64,000 nt of DNA from Fibrobacter succinogenes. GTDB taxonomy: Bacteria > Fibrobacterota > Fibrobacteria > Fibrobacterales > Fibrobacteraceae. Every line of letters begins with the position of its first letter. Position 1 is the stretch's first letter. Position numbers and translations under genes: made by a program. Below the pieces are notes generated by a model. It was not told the origin of the DNA, searched no databases, and saw nothing but the letters and a program-made list of their open reading frames with translations. The stretch spans positions 1 through 64,000 of the forward strand of contig CACWPM010000009.1 in assembly GCA_902762795.1 (NCBI GenBank), given 5' to 3'. Below are positions 39,925 through 47,657 of this stretch, piece after piece.

Positions 39925-41919
39925 ATGATTTCTCTTGGACTCATACCTCTCTTCCCGCTGTTGGGATGCATTATTCTCGGTGCAATAGCCGTTATTTCTT
40001 CGGGCAGCAAGAAGGGCCCTGCTGAAGGTTTCGTTGGAACTCTCGCCGTCCTCTTCCCGGCGCTCTCCTTTGCTGGGGTTGCTCTCCTTTCATTTAATAT
40101 GCCGGAAGGCGGCATTCGTGAAACGCTCTGCAATTGGATTGACATTCCGATGTTCCGCGTGGATATCGGATTCCTGTTCGATGGTCTTTCCCGCATCATG
40201 CTCCTGTTCGTGACAGGCATCGGCTCTCTCATCGCTCTCTACTCGATCGGTTACATGCACGGCGACCGCGGCTTTGCCCGTTATTTTGCCTACATCAACC
40301 TCTTCTTGTTCAGTATGATCGTGCTCGTGCTCTCGGACAACTTGCTCCTCACGTTCCTCGGCTGGGAAGGTGTCGGCCTTTGCTCCTACCTCCTCATCGG
40401 TTTCTGGAACAAGGACCTCAAGAACTGCCAGGCCGCAAATAAGGCTTTCATCGTGAACCGCGTGGGCGATATCGGCTTTTTGCTCGGTATGCTCTTCCTT
40501 GTGACGGTCGGTGGCTCTGCTATCCTCAATTACGATGTCCTTTCGAACTTCATCAGCATGGTCATCAACGGCAACCACGTTGAAATTGTCGTCCCGGTTC
40601 TCTCCGTGGCTGGCATCCTCTTCTTCATCGGTTGCACGGGTAAGTCCGCTCAGATCCCGCTCCTCACATGGCTCCCGGATGCTATGGCGGGTCCGACTCC
40701 GGTTTCTGCCTTGATCCATGCCGCAACGATGGTGACTTCCGGCGTCTATTTGCTCGCTCGTCTCGGCAGCATGTTTGCCCTCCTCCCGGTCGTGCTCGAC
40801 ATTATCGTTGTGGTCGGTATGCTCACTGCTTTCTGGGCCGCTGTTGCGGGACTTTTCCAGAACGACATCAAGAAAGTGCTCGCTTATTCTACTATTAGCC
40901 AGCTCGGTTACATGTTCATGGCTTCTGGTGTTTGCGCCTTCGACGCTTCGATCTTCCACGTGTTCACGCACGCCTTCTTCAAGGCGGCTCTCTTCCTCGG
41001 TGCAGGTGCCGTGATCCACGCTCTCGCTGGTGAACAGGACATGCGCAAGATGGGCGGCCTTTTGAAGAAAACTCCGGTGACCGCTTGTGTGATGATTTTC
41101 GCGTTCCTCGCGATTGTCGGTTTCCCGGGCTTTGCCGGTTTCTGGTCCAAGGACTTAATTCTTGAACGCTTGTTCATGAACTGCTCGATGTTTATTCCGG
41201 GCTTCACCATTTTCGGTCATGAAGTTCCGAATATCCCGTTGAACGGAGTCGTCTATGCGGTGGGTCTTGCTACGGCTGTGATTACCGCAGTTTATATGGG
41301 TCGCCTGATTATCCTTACGTTCTTCGGTAGCTATCGCGGTTCCAAGGAAAGTGAAGAACATATCCACGAAGCTCCGGCGGTCATGCTCATTCCGATGGTG
41401 ATTCTCGCTTTCGGTGCAGTGTTTGCCGGTTACCTCTGGGCCGATTCTATCGGTATCAAGTTCTTTGCCGAAACGCTTGCTCCGGTTGTGGGAGCCGCTC
41501 AGGCTTACAACACTCCGGCTGTTACGGCTCATTTGAACCCGGTTGTCTTTGCGGTTCTCGGTACGGTGGCCGCACTTCTTGGTATGTTCATCGCTTATAA
41601 GATTTATGCCAAGGCGCGCATCCCGGCTGCCAAGGGGAGTTCTGCTCCGGAAGGTGGCAAGGCAACGTGGACGTTCCTGTTCGATTCCATCCACAAGTAC
41701 GTGGGGATTATCCCGGTCAACGTGCTCGCGTGGATTTGCGATGTCGTCGTGGATAAGGTTCTTGCTGCTGCTCAATGGACATTGGGGGCCATCGCTACAA
41801 TTCTTGGTGACGGTGTCGCCTCGTTCCAGGTGCGCAAGGTTCGCGTTCAGATTGCCCTTAGCATTCTGGGCTTGATTGCGTTAATGGTTGTTGTTCTTTT
41901 GACTGGAGGTACTCTCTAA
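39925..41919 (+). CDS. nuoL: NADH-quinone oxidoreductase subunit L
   Basis: Antiporter-like proton-pumping subunit, 664 residues. Signatures: FLGWEGVGLCSYLLIGFW (the TM5 Glu), KSAQIPLLTWLPDAMAGPTP (TM7 Lys and the P-D-A-M motif), LIHAATMVTSGVYLLARL (TM8 His) and KVLAYSTISQLGYMF. The long lateral helix and C-terminal anchor helix (VQIALSILGLIALMVVVLL) are present. It shares its last base with nuoM. Confidence 0.96.
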   Translation: MISLGLIPLFPLLGCIILGAIAVISSGSKKGPAEGFVGTLAVLFPALSFAGVALLSFNMPEGGIRETLCNWIDIPMFRVDIGFLFDGLSRIMLLFVTGIGSLIALYSIGYMHGDRGFARYFAYINLFLFSMIVLVLSDNLLLTFLGWEGVGLCSYLLIGFWNKDLKNCQAANKAFIVNRVGDIGFLLGMLFLVTVGGSAILNYDVLSNFISMVINGNHVEIVVPVLSVAGILFFIGCTGKSAQIPLLTWLPDAMAGPTPVSALIHAATMVTSGVYLLARLGSMFALLPVVLDIIVVVGMLTAFWAAVAGLFQNDIKKVLAYSTISQLGYMFMASGVCAFDASIFHVFTHAFFKAALFLGAGAVIHALAGEQDMRKMGGLLKKTPVTACVMIFAFLAIVGFPGFAGFWSKDLILERLFMNCSMFIPGFTIFGHEVPNIPLNGVVYAVGLATAVITAVYMGRLIILTFFGSYRGSKESEEHIHEAPAVMLIPMVILAFGAVFAGYLWADSIGIKFFAETLAPVVGAAQAYNTPAVTAHLNPVVFAVLGTVAALLGMFIAYKIYAKARIPAAKGSSAPEGGKATWTFLFDSIHKYVGIIPVNVLAWICDVVVDKVLAAAQWTLGAIATILGDGVASFQVRKVRVQIALSILGLIALMVVVLLTGGTL

Positions 41920-43565
41920 TGCTGTTACATCTCCTTGTCCTCGCTCCGTTCGTTGCCGCTATTCTCATGGTGATGACGTCCAAGGAAGACGCCAAGTCTT
42001 CTTCCCGTCTTGCAATTTTGATGGGCATTGGCTTTACCGCGATGTCGGTTGCACTCATTGCTGGTGGAAGCGTTTCGACGGAAGCTATTGAATGGTTCCA
42101 GATTCCTGGTTGCAAGGGACCTGTTTACTACTACTTGACGAGCCACGGTCTTGCCTCCTGGATGGTCTTCCTTTCTAGCGGCCTATCTCTTGTGGCTTTG
42201 ATTTCTGCTCGTGGAATTACTTGCAGAAGCTATCGCAACTTCGCTATCGGCATTTTCTCTCTGATGGGCGCCATGAACGGTACCTTCCTTGCGGCTGATG
42301 CGGTGCTCTTCTTCTTCTTCTTCGAAGCTATGGTGATCCCTGCTGCGGTGCTCATTGCCGGTTTCGGAGGCAAGGACAGAATGAAGGCGGCGATGACGTT
42401 TGCGATTTACACGCTGGTCGGTTCTGCTCCGATGATGGTTGCCCTTTGGTATGTGCTTACGGTTGCAGATAACTCGATGCTTATCTCTTTCGCTGTTGCG
42501 GTACAGGGTCTCCCGGAAGGCACGCAGAATGTACTCCTCGGTTGCTTCATGCTTGCTTTCCTCGTGAAGACTCCGATTTTCCCGTTCCACGGCTGGCAGG
42601 CGATTACTTACGCCGAAGCTCCGGCTCCGCTTTCTGCGATCCTTACGGGTGCAATGAGCAAGGCTGGCGTGTTTGGCTTTATCGTCTGGGTACTCCCGAT
42701 TTTCCCGCTTTCGATGAATGCTGTTTCCGGCATGATGTGGCTTGGCCTCTTTACGGCTGTTTACGGCGCACTTATGGCTCTTCGCGCAACGGATGGCAAG
42801 AAACTCCTCGCATTCAGCTCCATGGGCCATTTGGGTCTTGCTGTGGCAGGTGTGTTCAGTCTCTCCGAGGCTATGCTCCCGGCCGTGCTCGTGTTGCTTG
42901 TCGCTCACGGTATTTCGGCTGGCGCCCAGTTCTATCTTATGGGCATTGCAGAACGCATGACGGGTACGCGTGAACTCGATCAGCTTGGCGGTCTTTCTTC
43001 CAAGAATCCGGTGTTCAGCACGCTCTTTGGCTTTGCCGGCGTGATGGCTCTTGCGGTTCCTGGTACGGCAGGCTTTGTCGGAGAATTTTCGGTGCTCCTC
43101 GCTCTGTGGGACATGGGCCCGCTCCCGGCTCTCGTGGCAGGATTTACCTTGATCCTCTCCGCTGCATACATGCTCCGCTTCATCCAGAAAGTCATCTTCG
43201 GGAAGGCTGCTCGTGAATACGAAGAAGGTCGTCGTACGTCTCCGCTCGAAGGATTTTCAATTGCGGTGATGCTTGTCCTTCTCCTCGTATTCGGTTTCCA
43301 TCCGGCGTTTATTACAAATTCTCTTGTGGAGCCGGAAGCTACCGAAAACCCGGCTGCTGCCCAGGTGCTCAATAACGCTGCTCTCAACAACGGCGAAGCT
43401 CCGATGACCGAGGAAGAAATCCATCAGCTGGATTCGACTCTTGCCGCTGCCGGCTTCAAGGATGACGAACGTGCTTCGATCATCGCCCAGATGAAGGGCG
43501 ATAATAGCTCCGAAGCTGTTACAAAATCTGAAAATTCTGTAAAGGAGACTTCCGATGCTGAATAA
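41919..43565 (+). CDS. nuoM: NADH-quinone oxidoreductase subunit M with acidic C-terminal tail
   Basis: Antiporter-like proton-pumping subunit, 548 residues. Conserved: FFFFFEAMVIPAAVLIAGFG (TM5 Glu), FLVKTPIFPFHGWQAITYAEAP (TM7), GAMSKAGVFGFIVWVLPIFP (TM8 Lys) and KLLAFSSMGHLGLAV. After the last helix (LLLVFGFHPAFI) comes a ~75-residue soluble tail rich in Ala, Asn, Glu and Ser, longer than in typical NuoM. It overlaps the start of nuoN by 11 bp. Confidence 0.95.
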   Translation: MLLHLLVLAPFVAAILMVMTSKEDAKSSSRLAILMGIGFTAMSVALIAGGSVSTEAIEWFQIPGCKGPVYYYLTSHGLASWMVFLSSGLSLVALISARGITCRSYRNFAIGIFSLMGAMNGTFLAADAVLFFFFFEAMVIPAAVLIAGFGGKDRMKAAMTFAIYTLVGSAPMMVALWYVLTVADNSMLISFAVAVQGLPEGTQNVLLGCFMLAFLVKTPIFPFHGWQAITYAEAPAPLSAILTGAMSKAGVFGFIVWVLPIFPLSMNAVSGMMWLGLFTAVYGALMALRATDGKKLLAFSSMGHLGLAVAGVFSLSEAMLPAVLVLLVAHGISAGAQFYLMGIAERMTGTRELDQLGGLSSKNPVFSTLFGFAGVMALAVPGTAGFVGEFSVLLALWDMGPLPALVAGFTLILSAAYMLRFIQKVIFGKAAREYEEGRRTSPLEGFSIAVMLVLLLVFGFHPAFITNSLVEPEATENPAAAQVLNNAALNNGEAPMTEEEIHQLDSTLAAAGFKDDERASIIAQMKGDNSSEAVTKSENSVKETSDAE

Positions 43566-45039
43566 TCTTGTTTATCTCTTGCCGGTAATCTTCGTGGTCT
43601 TGGGCGGCATGGTGGCTCTCGCTGCTGAACCGTTCCTGCGCGACGAAAACAAGCACAAGGTGCTTCCTTGGGTGGCCGCATTTTTCATCGCTCTTGGCGT
43701 TGCCGCTTTGTACTACGCGAAGACAGAAGCTCTCTTGAACCTTTACGCAATGGATCCGGTTCGTCGCGTGCTCTGCATGGCAATACTCCTTTGCGGTTTC
43801 CTCGGTATTTCTGGCCTCCAGTGGACTCTTGGCCGGGAACAGTTCAAGGGCGGGGAAGCTTATGGCCTCATGATGCTTGCCACTAGCGGTGCCATGCTCA
43901 TGACGCAGGCAATCGACTTTGTCGCCTTGTTCATCGCGATGGAACTCACGAGCTTCCCGATTTACGCTCTCGTGGGTATCCGCCGCAAGGACGTGAACGC
44001 TAACGAAGGTGTGTTCAAGTACTTCGTTTCCGGTGCCATTTTCAGCGCCGTCTTCCTCTATGGTGTTTCGTTGATTTACGGTGCAACGGGCTCTACGCAT
44101 TTCTGCGGTCATGTGATTGATGGCCGTATGGCGATTTACAGCGTCGGTATGCTCTTTGTCATTGCAGGCCTCCTCTTCAAGGCTGGTGCCGCTCCGCTCC
44201 ACTTCTGGGTGGCTGATGTCTATACGGGCGCCTCTGTCGCCGTGACGGGCTTTATGGCCGCTGTCGTGAAGGTCGGTGCTCTTGCCGCTCTCGGTACAGT
44301 CTGGGTCAGCGTTCTCGTGACGCGTTCCGGTGCCGAGGCTGTTTGGAATCTCGCTGAAAAAGTGACGGTCGCCGATACGTCGAAGTCGCTCTTCTATGTG
44401 GTTTTGGTCGTGGCGCTCCTCTCCATGGTGATTGGCGCATTTAGTGGCCTTGCACAGAAGTCCGTGCGCCGCATCCTGGCGTTCTCTGCTGTGATGAACG
44501 CAGGCTTTATCGTGATTGGTCTTTTGGTTCCTGATTTTCAATATAAGGGCGAAATCCAGATGGGGCCGATGTTCTACTTCCTTATCACTTACGCAATCGC
44601 TTCGGCTGGCGCCTTGACGGGCATTGCCTACATGTCGGGCAAGGACGATTGCAATGAAAATCTCGAAGATCTTCAAGGGGCTGGTCGTCGCCGTCCGTTC
44701 GTGGCTCTTGGCGTTGCCGTGTGCCTTGCTTCTCTCGCGGGACTCCCGCCAGTTGCAGGTTTCCTCGCCAAGTTCACGCTGTTCACCGAAGCGTTCAATG
44801 CTAACCTCGGCTGGCTTGCCGCTATCGGCTTTGGACTTTCCTTGGTGGCTGCCGTCTACTACCTCCGCATTGCCTACGTGCTCTTCGCTCCGGCAAAGGA
44901 CGACAAGTGCTGCGGTGGCGATCATATCTGCTGCAAGGCGAATGCTGTTTACGTTTATCTGCTCCGCTTTGCCGTGGCTGTTGCCGCAATCTCGCTCCTT
45001 GTGATTAGCGTCCGTCCGGCTCTTGCTCTGATCGGATAA
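43555..45039 (+). CDS. nuoN: NADH-quinone oxidoreductase subunit N
   Basis: Antiporter-like proton-pumping subunit, 494 residues. Conserved: FIAMELTSFPIYALVGIRR (TM5 Glu), LFKAGAAPLHFWVADVYTGA (TM7 Lys), VTGFMAAVVKVGALAAL (TM8 Lys) and RRILAFSAVMNAGFI. A Cys-rich loop CCGGDHICC lies before the last helix and is unusual. Last gene of the operon; a heptad array and a terminator follow. Confidence 0.95.
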   Translation: MLNNLVYLLPVIFVVLGGMVALAAEPFLRDENKHKVLPWVAAFFIALGVAALYYAKTEALLNLYAMDPVRRVLCMAILLCGFLGISGLQWTLGREQFKGGEAYGLMMLATSGAMLMTQAIDFVALFIAMELTSFPIYALVGIRRKDVNANEGVFKYFVSGAIFSAVFLYGVSLIYGATGSTHFCGHVIDGRMAIYSVGMLFVIAGLLFKAGAAPLHFWVADVYTGASVAVTGFMAAVVKVGALAALGTVWVSVLVTRSGAEAVWNLAEKVTVADTSKSLFYVVLVVALLSMVIGAFSGLAQKSVRRILAFSAVMNAGFIVIGLLVPDFQYKGEIQMGPMFYFLITYAIASAGALTGIAYMSGKDDCNENLEDLQGAGRRRPFVALGVAVCLASLAGLPPVAGFLAKFTLFTEAFNANLGWLAAIGFGLSLVAAVYYLRIAYVLFAPAKDDKCCGGDHICCKANAVYVYLLRFAVAVAAISLLVISVRPALALIG

Positions 45040-45041
45040 GA

Positions 45042-45073
45042 TAGGTTGTAGGTATTAGGTTTTAGGGATTAGG
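45042..45073 (+). repeat. TAGGNNN heptad array after nuoN
   Basis: TAGG at 45042, 45049, 45056, 45063 and 45070, exact 7-bp period, starting 2 bases after the nuoN stop. Confidence 0.88.
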
Positions 45074-45077
45074 AAAA

Positions 45078-45109
45078 CGTCCCGGCTGAAAAAGTCGGGA
45101 TGTTTTTTT
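45078..45109 (+). terminator. Rho-independent terminator of the nuo operon
   Basis: Stem TCCCGGCT/AGTCGGGA with one G-T pair, a 5-nt loop, and T7 at 45103-45109. Confidence 0.88.
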
Positions 45110-45226
45110 GTCTATGCAATCCAATTATCCTCGATTTATATTCATTTATCCTTGGTGAATGAGGCTTGTCGAAAAAGCGGTAACGATAAGTCTGTGTAAA
45201 GAAGATTTGAATTTATATTTGAAATA

Positions 45227-46060
45227 ATGAAATTTTCAAGAATTTTTTATTCTCTATGTATCTTGCTTGCGCCTTTCTTTTTTGATGGATGTGGCGGGGT
45301 TCAAGTGCATCGTGGATCTTTTGATGCTTTGGTCCCTGATGCATATGTTGGTCCTGCAATTGCTATAAAAAATGATTCGAGTATGAGGAAAGTCAATATT
45401 TCTGCTCGGATTCCCAATAACAAACATTTGCATTTAAATGGAATTGAAAATGATGCTGTTGAAGGATTTGAGTACTCTTTTGAACCGACCGAAGCGGATA
45501 TTTATTATGATTTCAAAATTTTTCCAGTGACCGCTTCTTTTGATTACTATACAAAAAAGAGAGCTTTGCTTGGAGGTGTCGGTTTTGGATTAGGTCCATA
45601 TCCGTATTTTCGATTTACGGGTGGATTTAATGTATCCTATCTTGAAATGGGTGCTTTTGTATCGTTTGGTTTTGGAAAAGTAACGTATTCCGCCTATGCA
45701 CCTTATATAGATGATCAGGGGAATATGGCGGGTGCGGGGACGAGTACGAAGGGTGTTATAGAATGTGATGAGTGTAATGAAATTAAGTTAAATGGAAATA
45801 TTGGTTTTTTTATAAATGTTTTTTTGTTTAGTGATTTTACGATTTCATATTCCATATCCGCATATAATCCTTGGTTGTATAATGATTTGCAAGGTTATCC
45901 TTTAGCTTTTGATTTCCCCTCTATATTCTCGCACTATTTTGGTGGAAGTTATTTGTTCGCTCGTCATTATCAGGTGTCTTTAGGCGCGAATGTTCATTGG
46001 TGTGATTACTTTAGCGAAATAATCTGGAATGTCGAAAGTAAGTTTTCTATTCTGTTCTAG
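45227..46060 (+). CDS. Hypothetical outer-membrane lipoprotein
   Basis: 277 residues. Signal peptide with lipobox FFDGC (LLAPFFFDGCGG). The mature part is rich in Gly, Phe and Tyr with strands that alternate polar and aromatic residues (LLGGVGFGLGPYPYFRFTGG, YLEMGAFVSFGFGKV), as in outer-membrane barrels or barrel-like lipoproteins, and ends VESKFSILF. A Cys pair stands in VIECDECNEI. Family not recognised. More A+T-rich than the nuo genes. TATATTTG lies 10-20 bases before the ATG; no clear Shine-Dalgarno. Confidence 0.6.
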   Translation: MKFSRIFYSLCILLAPFFFDGCGGVQVHRGSFDALVPDAYVGPAIAIKNDSSMRKVNISARIPNNKHLHLNGIENDAVEGFEYSFEPTEADIYYDFKIFPVTASFDYYTKKRALLGGVGFGLGPYPYFRFTGGFNVSYLEMGAFVSFGFGKVTYSAYAPYIDDQGNMAGAGTSTKGVIECDECNEIKLNGNIGFFINVFLFSDFTISYSISAYNPWLYNDLQGYPLAFDFPSIFSHYFGGSYLFARHYQVSLGANVHWCDYFSEIIWNVESKFSILF

Positions 46061-46110
46061 TTGCTTAGGTGAATTTTTTGTATCTTGTTCCCGTAAAGGA
46101 ACTCTCTAAA

Positions 46111-46413
46111 ATGGTTTGCCCGAAATGTGGAGAAAAGTACGATTATTACGAGCCTTGCTGCCCGTGGTGCGGGACTCCGAAAACGTCTGATGAACCGAAA
46201 CCGGTTGGTGATGTTTCTCCCAAAGAGGTGATTGAAAAAAAAGAAATCGATCGCGACGTGTTCGAAACTATGCGGAAGAATGGCTCCGCGATTTTTTCTG
46301 CTGTGTTTTATGTTTGTGCTTTGTTCGGGGCTCTTTTGGCGTTTCAATCCTGTTATGCATTCTTGCAATCATGTTTTTCTAGAATACAAGGCGGAAATTA
46401 TATTATGACATAA
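46111..46413 (+). CDS. Zinc-ribbon membrane protein
   Basis: About 100 residues from the ATG at 46111. It opens MVCPKCGEKYDYYEPCCPWCG, a four-Cys zinc ribbon (CPxCG..CPWCG), followed by a charged linker and one hydrophobic helix (IFSAVFYVCALFGALLAF). I prefer this start to the ATG at 46069, since the ribbon normally begins the protein and AAAGGAA lies 10 bases upstream. Probably an inner-membrane protein of unknown role. Same direction as its neighbours, with short gaps. Confidence 0.55.
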   Translation: MVCPKCGEKYDYYEPCCPWCGTPKTSDEPKPVGDVSPKEVIEKKEIDRDVFETMRKNGSAIFSAVFYVCALFGALLAFQSCYAFLQSCFSRIQGGNYIMT

Positions 46414-46426
46414 TAGGTTTTACTAG

Positions 46427-46819
46427 ATGCGAAAAGTGAATTTTTTCATGCGCTTGATTGTGCTCTCTTTAGTCATGATTATGCTTTCAGGCTGTGCTTT
46501 TGCAACGATGTCGTTGACTATTGGCGCTTCATCGACGATAATAGTAGGTTCTGCAATGGGGATGCATCATAGAATGAAGCAGGAAACTCAGGACTCAATA
46601 AGGCAGGCCGTTGCGGATTCTTTGAAAGAGGTATATCCTACGGTGTCGCCAGATTCACTTCCGGCAATGGTTGAAACTGCAATCGAAGAGAAAAAAGAAG
46701 CGGCAAAGAAAGCTACCCACGAGCGACTTGTGGGAACCCTTCTGGGGCTAGCAGGTGTTGTTGCTGTGATGCTTTTGTTTATCTTGCCGTTAGGGGCGAG
46801 TCCCGGATTAGGGGATTAG
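46427..46819 (+). CDS. Small lipoprotein with a C-terminal membrane helix
   Basis: 130 residues. Signal peptide with lipobox LSGC (MLSGCAFATM), a Gly-rich hydrophobic segment (IGASSTIIVGSAMGM), a helical charged middle (residues ~50-100) and a final hydrophobic helix (LLGLAGVVAVMLLFILPL). Family not recognised. Probably membrane-attached on the periplasmic side. It starts 13 bases after the zinc-ribbon gene. Confidence 0.5.
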   Translation: MRKVNFFMRLIVLSLVMIMLSGCAFATMSLTIGASSTIIVGSAMGMHHRMKQETQDSIRQAVADSLKEVYPTVSPDSLPAMVETAIEEKKEAAKKATHERLVGTLLGLAGVVAVMLLFILPLGASPGLGD

Positions 46820-46823
46820 ATTT

Positions 46824-46836
46824 TCTATATTCTTTG
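46824..46836 (+). promoter_or_regulatory. Candidate -10 element of ispF
   Basis: TCTATATTCTTTG, about 30 bases before the ispF start; a close relative (TATATTCTTAG) stands before the 59172 lipoprotein. Confidence 0.4.
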
Positions 46837-46865
46837 GGTGTTATTTAAACAACGAGTTTTGAATT

Positions 46866-47354
46866 ATGGACAAGATTTATCGTTCTGGCATTGGTTTTGA
46901 CGTTCACAAGTTGGTGGAAGGCCGTAAGTGCATTATCGGCGGGGTTGACATTCCGTACGAAAAGGGCTTGCTTGGCCACAGTGATGCCGACGTGCTTTTG
47001 CATGCGATTAGCGATGCTTTGCTTGGCGCTGCAGGCCTCGGCGACATCGGCACGTACTTCCCGGATACGGACCCCGCGTTCAAGGGGGCCGACAGCTTGG
47101 AACTCTTGCGCAAGGTCGGCGAAGAAGTCAAGAAGGCGGGTTTTGAAATCGTGAACATCGATAGCGTCGTGATGTGCGAACGCCCGAAAGTGAACCCGCA
47201 CAAGGAGACTATGAAAGCGAACATCGCGCGCGTGCTCGGTCTTGATGTGAAGCAGATTGGCATCAAGGGCACGACCACCGAAAAGCTCGGTTTTACAGGC
47301 AGGGGTGAAGGCATTGCCTCCCAGGCCATCGCCATGGTGCGCTCTATTTGTTAG
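46866..47354 (+). CDS. ispF: 2-C-methyl-D-erythritol 2,4-cyclodiphosphate synthase
   Basis: MEP-pathway enzyme that cyclises CDP-methylerythritol phosphate, releasing CMP. 162 residues, full length. Motifs: GIGFDVHKL (the D-x-H zinc ligands), [28 protein letters not shown] (third zinc His and the family signature), [14 protein letters not shown] and [18 protein letters not shown]. Trimeric zinc enzyme in the cytoplasm. The stop TAG is the first unit of a heptad array. Not fused to ispD. Confidence 0.96.
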   Translation: MDKIYRSGIGFDVHKLVEGRKCIIGGVDIPYEKGLLGHSDADVLLHAISDALLGAAGLGDIGTYFPDTDPAFKGADSLELLRKVGEEVKKAGFEIVNIDSVVMCERPKVNPHKETMKANIARVLGLDVKQIGIKGTTTEKLGFTGRGEGIASQAIAMVRSIC

Positions 47355-47462
47355 GTTGTAGGTGTTAGGGCTTAGGTATTCTTCCTACCGCCAACAGTTT
47401 ACTTCCAATTTCTTGCTTCTTACATACCACTGCCTACAGTCTACTGCCTACGGTCTACCGCC
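47352..47462. repeat. Facing heptad arrays after ispF
   Basis: Plus-strand TAGG at 47352 (the ispF stop), 47359, 47366 and 47373, exact 7-bp period. From about 47383 to 47462 the opposite orientation appears (minus-strand TAGGCAG and TAGACNG units). Confidence 0.82.
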
Positions 47463-47536
47463 TCGTTGTCCCCTGTTCAACACGACTGGGGCTCTCTTGT
47501 TTTTAGGGGCTGATTTTACCTAGCTTTTTTCTATAT

Positions 47537-47573
47537 TTTACACCGACTTTAAATACTTTACATTGGTTTTACA
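47537..47573. promoter_or_regulatory. Pho-box-like direct repeats upstream of Na/Pi transporter 1
   Basis: TTTACA (47537), TTTAAA (47548), TTTACA (47557), TTTACA (47568). Within each pair the spacing is exactly 11 bp, the periodicity of PhoB/PhoP binding sites. The same hexamer with the same spacing occurs before the phoB gene. Confidence 0.55.
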
Positions 47574-47586
47574 GAAAACAATTCAC

Positions 47587-47639
47587 CGCCATGAGCCCGG
47601 GCTAGCTGAAAGGCAGCGACGATGATCCGGTAAATGGCG
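47587..47639 (+). ncRNA. Structured 5' leader candidate
   Basis: Nested helices: closing stem CGCCAT/ATGGCG (47587-47592, 47634-47639), an inner CCGG/CCGG pairing and an apical GCTG-AAAGG-CAGC hairpin. It ends ~20 bases before the ATG. I cannot match it to a known riboswitch class. Confidence 0.35.
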
Positions 47640-47657
47640 CAACATAGGAATACCTAT

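Larger units (their letters stand above)
47463..47657 (+). other. Control region of the first Na/Pi transporter gene
   Basis: Contains a possible -10 (CTATATTTT, 47531), 11-bp-spaced TTTACA repeats (47537-47573) and a structured leader (47587-47639). A CCCCTGTTC..GGGGCT hairpin with a TCTTGTTTTT tail at about 47470-47503 could terminate ispF. Confidence 0.5.
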
